A DNA stretch of 64,000 bases from Effrenium voratum (taxonomy: Eukaryota; Sar; Dinophyceae; Suessiales; Symbiodiniaceae). The notes below the pieces were generated by a model. The model had not been told where the DNA came from. It saw only the letters and a list, made by a program, of their open reading frames with translations, and ran no database searches. Positions 1 through 9,872 of the stretch are shown piece after piece (the first letter of the stretch is position 1; each line of letters opens with the position of its first letter). Made by a program: the position numbers and the translations under genes. The stretch covers positions 62,001 to 126,000 of the forward strand of contig CAUJNA010003735.1 of assembly GCA_963377175.1 (NCBI GenBank), read 5' to 3'.

Positions 1-369
1 GCAAGATCTGGCTGCCGGCAAGGAACCCCCTCAAATTGGTTGGCTTCCCGGGAACCAGTTTGACTGGGTTCTCTTCCAAGACGACTTCATATTTCTGGGT
101 AGGCGAAAAGTATGAAATCTAATTTTCTGCGTAGCCCAAGTTAAACCCAGTTGCCCAGTGGTGCCCTTTCTTCAACCTTTTTTTTGGGAAGGGTGTTCCT
201 TTGAACTCAACCAACCAAAATGTATTTTTTTCCCGTGGAAATCCACTGGGCATCTGAGTTCCTTCTCCGTCTTCTCAACCAACCAAACAAAAACCAAACA
301 AAGGATGCCCTTCTTTCCCCTGGAAATCCACCGGGCATCTGCGAAAAGCGTTCGTTGGCCCAACCGGAG
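1..369. other. No gene recognised
   Basis: I see no supportable gene here. The stretch has T-rich tracts and two copies of a phrase like GGAAATCCACYGGGCATCTG (about 238-258 and 320-342), a short local duplication. The exon that follows begins after an AG at 368-369. Confidence 0.4.
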
Positions 370-530
370 GGCCGTCTCCTGAGAGGCGCCGTCGCTCCCG
401 CACCCCGCCGCGCCGGCGCTCGCCCTCTCCGCGGCGAAGGTCCCCGTCGCGGCGCAGGTCCCCGGCTGGGGCGGGGGGTAGAAAGCGGAGAATCCGCGGT
501 AGGTCGCGTCCTCAAAGCCCGGGTAGGTGA
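370..530 (+). CDS. Exon encoding an arginine/serine-rich (RS) domain, possible SR splicing factor C-terminus
   Basis: After an AG at 368-369 a frame (codons from 372) reads PERRRR..RTPPRRR.SPSPRRRSPSRRRSP and then a basic tail, ending at TGA 528-530. Alternating Arg/Ser-Pro dipeptides are typical of RS domains of SR-family splicing factors and related spliceosomal proteins, which act in the nucleus by protein-protein contact. No RRM is visible upstream, so this would be a last exon only. An alternative end is the donor-like GGTAGGTG at 520-527. Two other frames are also open because of the biased composition, so low complexity could mimic an RS domain. Third-position G/C content favours this frame. 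Confidence 0.45.
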
Positions 531-815
531 ACCAACCATACATAGGCGTCGGCCGCCTTTTAATGAACCAGTCGGGTATCTGGAGGGTATTTAGGGACAA
601 TTCCAACCAGAAATCGCTGCGGCCGCCTTTTCATAAATCATTCTTTGCATGGTTCTGGGTAGACCATTTGAATGCCGGGTTTTGATGTATGACTCAGGAA
701 CTGGAGGGTAGCTGGGGACAATGCGAACCCGAAATTGCTGCGGCCGCCTTCATAGTTCATTATTTACATGGTTCTGGGTAGGCCATTTTAATACGGGGTT
801 TTGGTTGTGACTCAG
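512..815. repeat. Inverted-repeat element family E (two tandem copies)
   Basis: Two adjacent versions of a ~130-150 bp unit share the phrases TGCGGCCGCCTT, CATGGTTCTGGGTAG and CCGGGTTTTG..GACTCAGG. Relatives lie at 21,441-21,582 and 57,593-57,742. In the 21.4-kb copy the ends are inverted repeats (GAGYCACKTGCTCAAAACC). Probably a MITE family; no transposase is present. Confidence 0.55.
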
Positions 816-1017
816 GTAAACTTGTTGTAGAGCGGAAATAGGAAACCGCTCTAAAAAACTAACAATCCCAACCCCCGAAGCTGAGAACTGAGGTAGTTTC
901 GCTTATTGACTTTGTAGAGAATCAATGATGCCAGATGGTGTAAGCCTGTACTCTCCTTTAGGCCATCTTTGACATGAGTCTCCCTTGAGGGGGTGACGTG
1001 CTTTTTTCGATTCTCCG

Positions 1018-1185
1018 GACACCGGTCCAATGCGACACCTGGAATTCCTGGAGCAGTCTGATCAGCGGTCGACGTTTCGAGAGTCGAAGGCTTCGAAACC
1101 GAAAGCCACACACCGCGCAGGGGACGTTCGGACTCCAGGCCGGTCCGTTCCGGGAAGCGATGGAATGGGAGGTTGGTGGGTCTGA
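1018..1185 (+). CDS. Candidate coding exon, unknown product
   Basis: A frame containing MRHLEFLEQSDQRSTFRESK runs open from about 1018 to a TGA at 1183-1185. It is hydrophilic and rich in Arg, Ser and Lys. The overlapping frame is also open, so the frame choice is by codon look only. Product not recognised. Confidence 0.28.
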   Translation, partial: DTGPMRHLEFLEQSDQRSTFRESKASKPKATHRAGDVRTPGRSVPGSDGMGGWWV

Positions 1186-1246
1186 CCTGACGATTTCAGG
1201 GCTCCATCGGCTATGATCATATACTATATTCATCGTGACTACCGCG

Positions 1247-1309
1247 TATGTATACTGTATATATATACACATATACACACATACATTTACATATATATGT
1301 ATATATGTG
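1247..1309. repeat. TA/CA microsatellite
   Basis: Alternating TATA/CACA sequence with short ATATATGTATATAT stretches. The flanks (1186-1246 and 1310-1951) show no supportable gene. Confidence 0.8.
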
Positions 1310-1951
1310 CCATAGATCTGACTGGGGAACACCCTCTATGGCAGGTGGGTCCAGCAAACGATCAGAACTTGATCAACAATCATTCCCATAGCTGGGTCAG
1401 TGTCTCACTTCCTGAGTTCGGGGACTCTAGTTTTTTTTGGGAAGACCATTCCAGTGGTCAGCAATAAGTTCAGACTTTTTTTGGCCCATCTACTCAGGAA
1501 GTGAGGTGTAAGGTGGCTTTCATTTTGAGGTGCTTCTAGGTTGGAAACAATTTTTGAGGAGAAGGCCGCACCAGTCGGAGGAGTTGTCACAACTCCAATC
1601 AAGCTGATCACTTTCCTACTAGGGAGTCGCCCGTGATTTGCGCGTGGCCTGCCGGATCAATGTGAATTTTGACAGTAAAGTGAGTCTTGTATTTGAGGGC
1701 TCACTTGTTCAAGGCGAACCAACAGACCTTAGATCCTTCAACCCCTCAGTTTTGGTGCACTTGAAATCGTGGCCTCAAAGGTTGTTGGTTTCATGTTCCG
1801 TTTTGTTGTTTGGTTCTTGTCACTTTTGGGGAGCTGCAAAGAACAACGGAACGTGTCTCGCTAACATTCCTGCGGCGTTTGGAAAGCGAGGGTGGGGGCG
1901 GAAGAAGTATGAGGGCAATTGGTAAAGGCTTTAGGCACTCTAATATCATTT

Positions 1952-2051
1952 GGCTGTGGCTCAAAAAGCGGCACCAAAATGGAACCCTGGTAAGTGGAAA
2001 CATGGACCAAAACCTGGGGAACTCCTCCTGTTTAATTTTGAGCCAAACCCA
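1952..2051. repeat. Introner-like element family D, divergent copy
   Basis: Starts GGCTGTGGCTCAAAAAG and ends TTTTGAGCCAAACCCA, matching the inverted ends (GGCTGTGGGTCAAAA / TTTTGACCCACAGCC) of copies at 7.6, 10.7, 22.1 and 61.0 kb. I see no clear exon at either edge of this copy. Confidence 0.5.
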
Positions 2052-2230
2052 TTTGGCAACACAGCAGGTGCACATGAATCCATCAAGTTCGTTCCATTGG
2101 CAATCAACATGACGTTGAGTGAGTGTATTTGTGCTCAAGACGATTGTATTTGAGTTGCTGCGCAGGGCAAAGGAGGGATATCGATCTCTCCCATTGTGAG
2201 ACGCACCCACAAAGATATGCATAGGAAAAT

Positions 2231-2320
2231 ACACATATATATATATATATATATGTATACATATATAATATATACATATATATATATATGTATGTACACA
2301 TATATATATATATATATATT
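2231..2320. repeat. (TA)n microsatellite
   Basis: Ninety bases of near-pure TA with TGTATAC interruptions, self-complementary overall. Confidence 0.85.
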
Positions 2321-2345
2321 ATGCAACCGGTAGAACCATGGCGAC

Positions 2346-3260
2346 TCAGAAACCAAGACACCGATTCGGAAGTTCATAACTGTTGTTCCCAGTAGCCTCG
2401 GCGAATTCTTTACGGTTTGGAAAGAGCACAGCGGAAAATTGAGCTTGAGGCTGCCACTTGCGGCGAGTCGCCCGGGAAATCAACTTCAACATGACAAAGT
2501 GTTTGTTATAGTCACAGGGCTGGAATTCCCACTTGGGCACTGCAGAACGGCCACTTCCTACCACCAGAGCTTCTTTCCAGTTCGCGGCAGGAGGCGATGA
2601 GCGGCATATGAGGGGGGACTTGGGAGGCCCGGATGAATCGATTGGAAACGACCGGAGGGACAAATTTCTTTCCACAAGCCACAAGGATCACGACGAGCCA
2701 CTTGAAAGAAAGGCCTCCCACAGTCGAGACAGGAATTCCACTGGCACAGGACTTGCCACACGCCAAGCGCCAGAGGCGGCCTTGGCGGAATGTTATGCTG
2801 ACATGCGACAGGCGCGGAACTGATACTCTTATATGACTTGAAGCTGTTGGTTGTCCTTTGCACCCGGGCGTTCATGCGGCAATGCGGCGCTCGTGGCTGA
2901 ATGTTTGTGGCGGTTTGGTTTGACTTTGTTCGTTTCAAGCCGCGGCAGCTCGTGTTTATCATCGAAGCCGGAACGGGAGAATTGCATGGACAACTTTTGG
3001 CATCGTCTACGCACTGTAGATCCATCCCGCGGCCGGTTTACGTAGAGCAAGGTGGTCTCCGCGTCTTCAGTCCAGCTTGCGTCGCAATAGTATTCACGGA
3101 TGTTGCATTGATGGGCATAATTATTTGCGACGCTCTCCAAGAAATTGCTCCTAAATTGGCAGACAAGGATTTCAGCCAATCCAAGGGCAAATGATGGAGG
3201 TTCAGCAACTTGGGGTGCCAAAAAGTTGCTGATGCGGTGTCGCTTTGCTATTGGCGCCAT
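2346..3260 (-). CDS. Unassigned open region, possibly a decayed intron-free gene
   Basis: On the minus strand a 143-codon frame starts with MAPIAKRHRISNFL at 3260 and stops at 2829. A second frame, containing KWEFQPCDYNKHFVMLKL, continues from 2684 to 2346, and a third overlaps 2512-2766. Their amino-acid composition looks protein-like rather than low-complexity, which is unusual for this window, and the three frames are contiguous as if broken by indels. A plus-strand frame (2901-3194) is also open for 97 codons, so the strand is not secure. I recognise no domain. A decayed transposase or viral-like gene would fit but cannot be shown. Confidence 0.25.
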
Positions 3261-4469
3261 GCTCTTTCCTCACCTAGGATGTGTAATTCAAACAAGCATT
3301 ACTTGAGACTTCACCTTTTGGGAAAGTTATGTTTTCCCCACTAAACAGCAACAAGCTACATTTTTGTGCACTGGGGGTCGAGCCATGATGGGTTCCCCCA
3401 TGCCCCCCGAAAGGTTCTCACCTGAAGGTTCTCTAGTCAACCAAGCGGTGGCAACAACATGTTTAACTAGCCTGTTTGCCCTTTTGCCCTTTTGAGTTCC
3501 TCCATTTTCCCTTGCAACCAACTTTGGTTTTTGTTTTTTGGAGGGGAAGTTCTCGACCGGTCCAACTCACTTACCCATGTTAGGAGGGAATCCACTATCC
3601 TCAAACAACTTCCTAGGGGAAAAGCTTACATACTTCTTCTTCTTCTTCTTCTACCCCTGGTGGGGGCAATGCCAAATTCAGGGTGGTTGCTGGTTCAGCG
3701 CGGATTTGTTTCTCCTCCAAACCTCGAAGTATGATCAAACCGCAAAGGTTGACTGATTGGTTTGGTCACTTTTGTTTTTCCCCTTCAGGGAAGGTCTTGG
3801 GATCCCTTCGCTTTCTTTCGCCTCGCTTTTCTTTTTCCGACTCGCGGCTTGCGGCCCTCGGCTTTTGGGGGATGAGTCAACCATGTTTTCAGGAAAACAA
3901 ATCAATCCTGTGCTGCCAACGGGGTCCCGTTCGCGGTGATTTCGCAGGGAGTTTGAGCTGCAAGTTTGATCCCCCGCGCAAAGTACAGCGATTTACTTGC
4001 AACTTCGGACACGGTTCCTTGCTGGCGCCGCTAGGGAATTCGCTTGTTTTCTACCGGGTGAAATGCGGCCACGCAGAGAACATGGTGCTTCGATTGCTTC
4101 AGGCTTCTGTTACCGTTGCGCACGCGTGCTTTCTTCTCCTTGTGCCTCAAAGATGGTTTAAAGTGTGACTTGGGGGCTGCGGAGCAGCTCTCACGACAGC
4201 CACTTGAAGATTGTAGGATGGCTTGTTTTCGTCCTCGAGTTTCATCTCCAACAAAAAGCTTTTAGAAGGCCAGAGTTCGCCGTTATGACTCCTGCTTATC
4301 AATCTAGTGCCTGTTTGGAGTAGCCTAGTGAACATCTTGACCGGGCTTGCCCAGCACTGAATTCGGGCGTACAAAGCGGCGACGGATGGATGACGTCAGC
4401 ACACCTTCCATCAGCCTGATGACGCCTGGTGTTGCTGTAGTGTTATTTTGTTTCGCAACCCGAAGTCTT
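3261..4469. other. No gene recognised
   Basis: Mixed unique sequence with a short (TTC)n run near 3632-3652. Several frames are open by chance. I found no repeat edge or splice-flanked exon that I would support. Confidence 0.35.
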
Positions 4470-4598
4470 CTAGGCCCCCCAGTAGTGCCCTTTTACCGTT
4501 TCTTTTTTGGGGAGATCCGGTTCCCCTACTAAAATAGACCAATCCGAAAAAAGTTGGCACCAACTTATTCTATCCTCTCAAAAATTTGGATGACCTAG
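4470..4598 (+). repeat. Introner-like element family A (CTAG ends)
   Basis: Ends are imperfect inverted repeats: CTAGG(T)CCCCCAG at the left and CTGGAGGACCTAG in the better copies at the right. The interior phrases GTGCCCTTTTACCGTTTC and TTCCCCTACTAAAATAGAC are shared with copies at 32,688, 33,933, 36,720 and 42,355. The right end (GACCTAG) gives a 3' splice AG immediately before a G/C-rich open frame. CTAAAA/CTAAT-like strings could serve as branch points. Read as a transposon it is a non-autonomous TIR element; read as an intron it would begin at the GT of CTAGGT where that is present. In this copy the left end is CTAGGCC, so the GT is lost and the donor must be elsewhere. Confidence 0.6.
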
Positions 4599-4764
4599 CC
4601 AAAAACGGGCTTCCAGCTGGATCTCCGAACGCCAGCCTGGCTACAGCGTTGGGCTTCGGATCCTTCGGATCCTCGGATCGGATCCCGCCGGCCATGTCGA
4701 AGTTCTCCTTCACCGATGGCGTAGGCCGGCTCCGCGGCGCTAATGCGCGCTTGCGCGCGCGCGG
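4599..4764 (+). CDS. Candidate exon directly after element A, unknown product
   Basis: The frame NGLPAGSPNASLATALGFGS..SKFSFTDGVGRL opens exactly at the right end of the family A element and runs to a GT near 4765. Third codon positions are mostly G or C, unlike the flanks. Gly/Ser/Ala-rich start, product not recognised. The coincidence of its start with the repeat end is the main support. Confidence 0.4.
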
Positions 4765-4850
4765 GTGTGCGTTTAGACCCGGCGGCTGGGGATCTGGGTG
4801 TTCAGCCCAGCCGCCCGGTTCCTTAGGCTTGTAGTTTTTTTGTTTTTGTT

Positions 4851-4905
4851 ATATATATATATATATATGCTATCCCCCCCCCAAAGATCGACCATTTTCT
4901 GTGTT
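4851..4905. repeat. Left arm of inverted pair flanking the CTGCAA region
   Basis: (TA)n followed by C-run, then AAAGATCGACCATTTTCTGT. The same sequence occurs in reverse orientation at 6510-6562. The pair brackets the 1.2-kb CTGCAA-rich region and the hairpin. Confidence 0.7.
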
Positions 4906-4974
4906 TTGAGAAAGATGCGGTGCATTATTGCAAGAAACAGATGTGCATATGCTGGGGTCGACATTCAAGTGCAG

Positions 4975-6150
4975 TGTTGTTGAGGACGGTTGCAAAATTG
5001 CGCTCCTGCCAGGGCTGCAACACTGCAAGGCTTTGCAAAACTGCAGCCCCTGGCAACCTGAAGTTTCAAAACTTCAAGAGTTTCCAAGACACTGCCCAAG
5101 CAAAGCTGCCAAACTACAGACCTGGCAAAGCAAGCCTGCTAAACTGCAGGCGCTGCAGGCCTTGGTTGCAAAACAGACTTGGCAGGGCTTCAGCTCCAAC
5201 ACTGCAAGGCTTTGCAAAACTGCAACCCCTACCAACCTGCCAAAGCACTGCCCAAGCAAAGGTGCCAAACTACAGACCTGGCAAGGTTGCAAAATCGCCA
5301 ACCTGCAAGGTTCCAACACTGCAGGGTTGCAAAACTACAGCCCTTGCCAACCTTGCCAACCTGCCAAAGTTTCAACACTGCAGGCTTCCCACTTGCTGCA
5401 AGGTCTGCCAAACTACAAATAAGGCTGCAAAATCCAAACTGCAAGGCTCCAACACTAAACTGCAGAGCAAGGTTGCAAACTACAACCTCTTGCTAACTCA
5501 ACACTGCAAGACTTCCCATGCAAGGCTGCCAAACTACAGACCTGGAGGTTGCAAAATTGCCAGTCCAATCTGCAACCAACTGCACCAACAGTGAACTAAA
5601 GACAAGCGAGTTCAAACATAAGTTCCAACACAGGCCTGTTTGCAAAACAAACTTGGGAGCTCTGTCTGCCAACGCTCCCACACTGCAAGGAAGGCTTGAA
5701 ACTTGGTTGCTGGCCCAGCGCAACGTTCCACAATTTCCAACAAGGCGGCCAATCTGCAGGGCAAGGCTGCAAAAAACTGCAACCTGCCAACCTGCCAAGT
5801 TTCAATACCCTGGCAAGGGTTCTTGCCACCTGCTACAAGACTTCCACCACCAAACTGGCACTTCCAGCACACTGCCCAAGCAAGCTGCCAAACTGGGTTC
5901 CAGCTCAAAACTGCAACCCACTTGGCAAGAGTTGAACACTAAGGCCACTGCAAGACTTGAGCGCCTCACCTGCCAAAGTTTCAACACTGAAGGCTTCCCT
6001 GCTGCCCTGGCAAGGCTGCCAAACTACAGGCAAGCAAGGCATTTCCAACAAGAGTTCCAACACTGCAGGCCTTGGTTGCAATACAGACTTGGCAGGGCTG
6101 CAAAACTGCAGCTCTGTACGCCAAAGCCCCAACACTGCAAGGAAGATGCT
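4975..6150. repeat. Degenerate CTGCAA/GCCAAACTACAG minisatellite
   Basis: About 1.2 kb made of diverged units such as CTGCAAGGCTTTGCAAAACT and GCCAAACTACAGACCTGGCA. The plus strand is rich in A and C and almost lacks G runs. All plus-strand frames are unusually open, giving long pseudo-ORFs with recurrent LQ/CK/NCNP words; I do not regard these as genes. Unit boundaries are irregular, suggesting an old array. Confidence 0.75.
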
Positions 6151-6181
6151 CAGGGGCGAAGGGCAAGAAACCCATGAAGCT

Positions 6182-6412
6182 ACGAAGAAATCAAAAAATA
6201 AAAATTATCAAAAAAATCAAAATTCAAAAAAATCAGGGTCCTGGGAGAGAATGCCCAGGTCAGAATCTGGAAAAGTGAAAAACCTCGAGAAAATCAAAAA
6301 TAATAATGTTTTTTGATTTCTTCGAGGTTTATTCATTTTCCGAGATTCTGACCTGGGCATTCTCGCCCAGGACCCTGATTGTTTTGATTTTTTTTATTTC
6401 TTCGGGTTTTTT
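6182..6412. repeat. Long foldback hairpin, arms about 110 nt
   Basis: The left arm holds CAGGGTCCTGGGAGAGAATG..CCCAGGTCAGAATCT..ACCTCGAG, and the right arm holds its near-complement, CTCGAGG-like sequence then AGATTCTGACCTGGGCATTC..CCAGGACCCTG. The centre is near 6303 (TAATAATG). The outer parts of the arms are A-rich on the left and T-rich on the right. Transcription would give a long, nearly perfect hairpin, so it could be a foldback element or a small-RNA precursor. The sequence alone does not decide. Confidence 0.75.
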
Positions 6413-6509
6413 CAACATGTTCATCCTGTGCAGCCAAAAGGCAGATGCAAGATGAAGTTGGGAAGCCAGAAGCCCGAGACCTTGCAGATTCTGGGATGTG
6501 TCACCAGAG

Positions 6510-6562
6510 ATAAAACACAGAAAATGGTCGATCTTTGGGGGGGTACCATATATATATATAAC
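6510..6562. repeat. Right arm of inverted pair
   Basis: Contains ACAGAAAATGGTCGATCTTT, a G-run and (TA)n: the reverse complement of 4851-4905. Confidence 0.7.
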
Positions 6563-6589
6563 AAGGGGTTTAGTAGTAGTTTCCACAAA

Positions 6590-6635
6590 ACCAACAAAGG
6601 CCAGACTCTTGGCAGGGGATCTGAGGACAGCCCAG
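6590..6635 (+). repeat. 3' end of introner-like element family C'
   Basis: CAGGGGATCTGAGGACAGCCCAG matches the 3' ends of the copies at 17.9, 33.4 and 40.7 kb. It ends in CAG at 6635, right at the start of an open frame. Confidence 0.5.
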
Positions 6636-6716
6636 TTTTGTTTCTTGATCGAACATGGCAATTTCATGGGCGTGTGGCTTGTCTCTCCCAATGGTGCAAT
6701 GTTTGAGTGGGAATGA
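6636..6716 (+). CDS. Candidate terminal exon, unknown product
   Basis: Opens exactly after CAG of the preceding repeat and reads FCFLIEHGNFMGVWLVSPNG and a few more residues to TGA at 6714-6716. It is short but has ordinary protein composition. Product unknown. Confidence 0.35.
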   Translation, partial: FCFLIEHGNFMGVWLVSPNGAMFEWE

Positions 6717-6748
6717 TCAGGACTAGGTGGAAGTAAAGGGCATGTGCC

Positions 6749-6852
6749 ACTGTGGATGGACGAAAACCACTTCGCACCACCGAAGAACCCCTGGCAGAAT
6801 GGTTTCAACCATGGTTTCAAAGCGGTGCGAATGGATTTCGTCCATCCACGAT
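6749..6852. repeat. Introner-like element family B (TGTGGATGG ends)
   Basis: Terminal inverted repeats CTGTGGATGGACGAAA and TTTCGTCCATCCACG bracket a short core with GGTTTCAACCATGGTTTCAA. The same family occurs at about 9.8, 11.9, 15.2, 22.6, 24.4, 28.5, 34.8 and 43.0 kb. Consensus ends read TACT-GTGGATGG ... CCATCCACAG-TA, so the element carries GT at one end and CAG at the other. Confidence 0.7.
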
Positions 6853-7124
6853 ATGAACGCCCGCACTGATAGTGCTGGCCACTGGAGAGTTTTATTGAAT
6901 CATCTATTTGGCGGATTCAAGCAATTTTGGCCCACATTTTGTCATAGTTTTCTTTTGGTGGGGCGATGTTTCCGGGACTGTCTTCCCAGCTCCAACATGG
7001 AGAATCGCACAGGTCTTACATTCTGTTTGACAGCAAGTGCGTTTATATTATATGCGCGCCCCTTTGCGGCTTCACTTGTTCCAGTTGTTTCGGGACAGCT
7101 GTACCTGACATGGTTGTCCGTTGT

Positions 7125-7206
7125 TTTTTGGCTTGCTTGGTCGCTTGGTTGTTTGCTTGCGTTTGTGTTTTGTTTGATATTTGTTTGATATTTGTTTGAT
7201 ATTTGT

Positions 7207-7238
<32 letters not shown>

Positions 7239-7330
7239 TTGCGTGTTTGCTTGTGTGTTTGCTCGCTTGCTGGCTTGTTGGTTTCGTGGTTTGTTGGTTT
7301 GGTATTGTTTGATTTATTTTAGTTTGTGTG
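7125..7330. repeat. (GCTT)n/(GTTT)n microsatellite
   Basis: TTGCTTGC and TTGTTTGATATT tandem units. The complementary AAGC/CAAG type occupies the last 500 bases of the window. Confidence 0.8.
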
Positions 7331-7573
7331 TTTGTGTTTGTTCTGAATGCGTCCCTTCTAACCTTTGGAGAAATCTGAACGTGTCAGCGTTCGATATTGG
7401 GTCAGAATTGGGTGGAAGCTCTTCCGAAGATATGACACTATTCGCCAAAGACATGGGTAGCTTGGCGCTTTGCCTTTCCAGGGCTCTAGAAGGAAGGCTG
7501 CCGGGAAAGAGCGGGGAAGTTGCGCGAGCTTTCTGGCTCCGACAGAAGCCAAGGGACATGGCCCAGCCTTGAG

Positions 7574-7800
7574 CCTTGCGGCGGAGTCGACCAAATTTCC
7601 GAAGGATGCATATGGGTGTGGTTGTCAAAATTAAACCAGGAATCGGACCACAGATTTTGGTCCATGTTGCCACTTACCAGGGCAAGCCATTTTGGGGTTA
7701 CCCTATTTTTGACCCACAGCCACATGGCATTCTGCTCTTTGATTTTTTTCGCCTGCGCATGCGCCAGCTCTGCTTCCAGCAGTGTGCAGGGTCTCCCAAA
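7574..7800 (+). CDS. Two-exon gene fragment split by a family D element
   Basis: Exon 1 (7574-7617) reads LRRSRPNFRRMHMG. A family D element follows, with GT at 7618 and CACAG at 7719. Exon 2 (7720-7800) reads PHGILLFDFFRLRMRQLCFQ and on to SPK, and is followed by a donor-like GTAGATC. Removing 7618-7719 joins the two parts in the same frame with no stop. The same donor offset inside the element (GTGGT) also joins exons in the 10.7-kb copy. The protein fragment is basic and aromatic and has no recognised domain. The unspliced frame is also open, which weakens the case. Confidence 0.42.
7614..7727 (+). repeat. Introner-like element family D
   Basis: Inverted ends GGTGTGGTTGTCAAAAT and ATTTTTGACCCACAGCC. 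Core includes TTGGTCCATGTTGCCACTTA. Probably a small TIR element acting as an intron (7618-7719). Confidence 0.6.
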
Positions 7801-9457
7801 GTAGATCCCGGCCCCAAAGCCCCCACAGCCCCGGGCAGGCGCAGAGGATGAGGCCAATGGGTTTTGGGGGTGGCAAACGATCATAGCTTGGGCTGGCAAA
7901 CGCCTTTGCATGGTTGGGCTTCAGCGCTCTTCCGGCGATTCCTCAGATTTTTCTGTGTGGCCCTCCGTGGAATCAATCTGAAGTTGACATAAGGAAGGGG
8001 GAAGGGGAATTGGAAATGGGAGTTGGAAAGTGTGGCCTATGCTCTCATGCAGATCAGTGTATAACCCCCAAACAAGCTGATTAAACTGTTCGAGGAAACT
8101 CCTTTTTGCTAAACCTCTTCTTGGCACTGCTGCAACTGCAAAACAGGGAAGTAACCTGCGAAGCCTCTGAACGAGATATGTTCAACGCTTATGGAAGCAA
8201 GGTGTGCATTTGCCCAAAAGAAGCGAACAAGGTGTTTGGCTGCAGATCCATGGCCACTCCAAAACATCAGCCCCGAAAAGATGTTTGCCTTTTTTCCAGG
8301 GTCGCCGGGTCTTTCGCAACTGGCCCAGCCAGTCGCGCTGCATGAAAGAAGGCAACAGAAGGGCACCAGTGCCTATAAAAGTCGCAACAGAAGCAGCGCC
8401 GAGCAACAATTTGCGGATTGGAGCTTTGCATACTCCCCTTGTTGGATTCCCTCCCAACCTTTGTTTCTGATTGAGAGTACAATATCTGTGCTGGAAAATG
8501 CTTGCTATAATCATCAGCTTGTGATGTTTCTCCCCCACCACGTTGCTATGTGAGCGTGATTCACCGCAAGTTGCAGGGAAGGTGTTCCAATTCTTTAAAA
8601 CGATTGACCTCCGATAAAGCAGTCAAATTGCGTGCAAATATATGAAATGTAATTTCCCAGACGCGTTCGGACCCCTTTTGACGGCTCCCTGTCAATTTGC
8701 AGGGGTGTTGCGGCAAGTGAGATGTAAGCGAGGTATGTGAGTCACGCATGAGACGCTTTCTGAAGCTGCACGCAATGAGGGCTTGAACCCAACTGACAGT
8801 TTCGGAGTTGAGATTGGGTTGACATGGTATTGATCCCTTGGAGTCCCCTAACGCGACTGGAGTTTGGGTCTGGGGGAAGTTGTTGGCATTGAACTGGCTT
8901 AGCTTTGGCAAATTCCGATTTCGTATTGGGTTGTTTGGGGTCTGGGAAACAGAATATTTATTGTTGGGGCGAATTTATGACCATGGGGAAGCCACAAATC
9001 AATGATAATCCGAATTCAGTCATGCTCGTAGCAGTTGATCATTCTTGCACACGTGCATCCAGTTTTCTGAACTGCCTGAAATCGGGAGTCACCCACCATC
9101 CTGCACCCATCGAAGGAAAACGATTGGAAATTCCCGAAGGGAGCCTCAATTCTCTGATCATGGTTGTTGTTGGAAAACATGCTACATTCTTGCTTATTGA
9201 AATCCCCACTGAACTGCTATATATATATATATATATTTGCTCCCCTTCCAACGTCAACCATGTGCATTTGGGACTTTGCGGCGACTCTCGGCCAGCGGCC
9301 CTTGTTTTGTTCGCCCTCACCAGGCGCAGAAGGCGATCCTCGAGAAGTTCAAGGCGGGGTCGCTGCTTGCTTGGGGGTTGGCCTTGAATTGACTTAGGTA
9401 AGTTGTAGGCTTGTGGGGCTCATGGTTTCACAAAATCGTGTCTTTGTCTTTTCTTTG
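7801..9457. other. No gene recognised
   Basis: Unique-looking sequence with a short (TA)n at 9218-9236 and a G/C-rich patch near 9290-9390. Long open frames at 8182-8553 overlap on both strands and look like chance. Confidence 0.35.
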
Positions 9458-9563
9458 GTGCCTTTTGCTTGGATGTTAAGACTATAACTTTTTGCCAACT
9501 AATGGGTTTTCCATTAAACCACTAAAAGTTAATCTTCTTCTGCAGGGCGCAGAAAGCAACCGA
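9458..9563 (+). repeat. Introner-like element family C
   Basis: Starts GGTGCCTTTTGCTTGGATGT and contains ACTTTTTGCCAACTAATGGG and CCACTAAAAGTTAA. It ends CTGCAG followed by GGCGCAGAAAGCAACCGAG. Relatives are at 21.7, 25.6 and 58.8 kb. Confidence 0.6.
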
Positions 9564-9680
9564 GTTTTCCGGCACTTCATCCTTTCTCCCAGGCTGGCAG
9601 ATTTTTTGGTACTGACAACCAGAGTTTTTCTCCAGGGACCCACGTGGCCCGTCGCATGGCCTGAAGCCGACGTTTTCGTC

Positions 9681-9764
9681 AGGAGGCTCAGCACTTCATG
9701 ACCGTGAAGGCCTGGAGAAAGATCGATGGAATCGATCGATCCGCCATGAGAGAGGCGTGGTACT
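9681..9764 (+). CDS. Candidate exon ending at a family B element
   Basis: After CAG at 9678-9680 the frame EAQHFMTVKAWRKIDGIDRS..AMREAWY is open with strong third-position G/C, and ends in TACT at 9764. There the GTGACGCGAAATCC end of a family B element begins. The exon is hydrophilic and helical-looking, with no recognised domain. The exact match of exon end to element start supports the element being an intron. Confidence 0.45.
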
Positions 9765-9872
9765 GTGACGCGAAATCCATACACCGCACCACTTGGAAGC
9801 CATGCGGAAACCATGAGGTTTGTTGGACAATTTACGTAGGGGATCATCAGACACCAGGGTTTCTGAATGGTG
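9765..9872 (+). repeat. Introner-like element family B, one-ended copy
   Basis: Shares GCGAAATCCATACACCGCACC, CATGCGGAAACCAT, TTGTTGG and CAGGGTTTCTGAATGGTGG with the 22.6-kb copy. The right TIR is eroded. Confidence 0.5.

Noticed and set aside
1960..1966. Other GGCTCAA strings as spliced-leader relics (also 20,213)
   Set aside because: Matches of seven or eight bases only and no further similarity to the leader, unlike the nine-base match in the LTR.
4920..6177. Long plus-strand frames over the CTGCAA region
   Set aside because: Absence of stops comes from the A/C-rich repeat; no codon structure.
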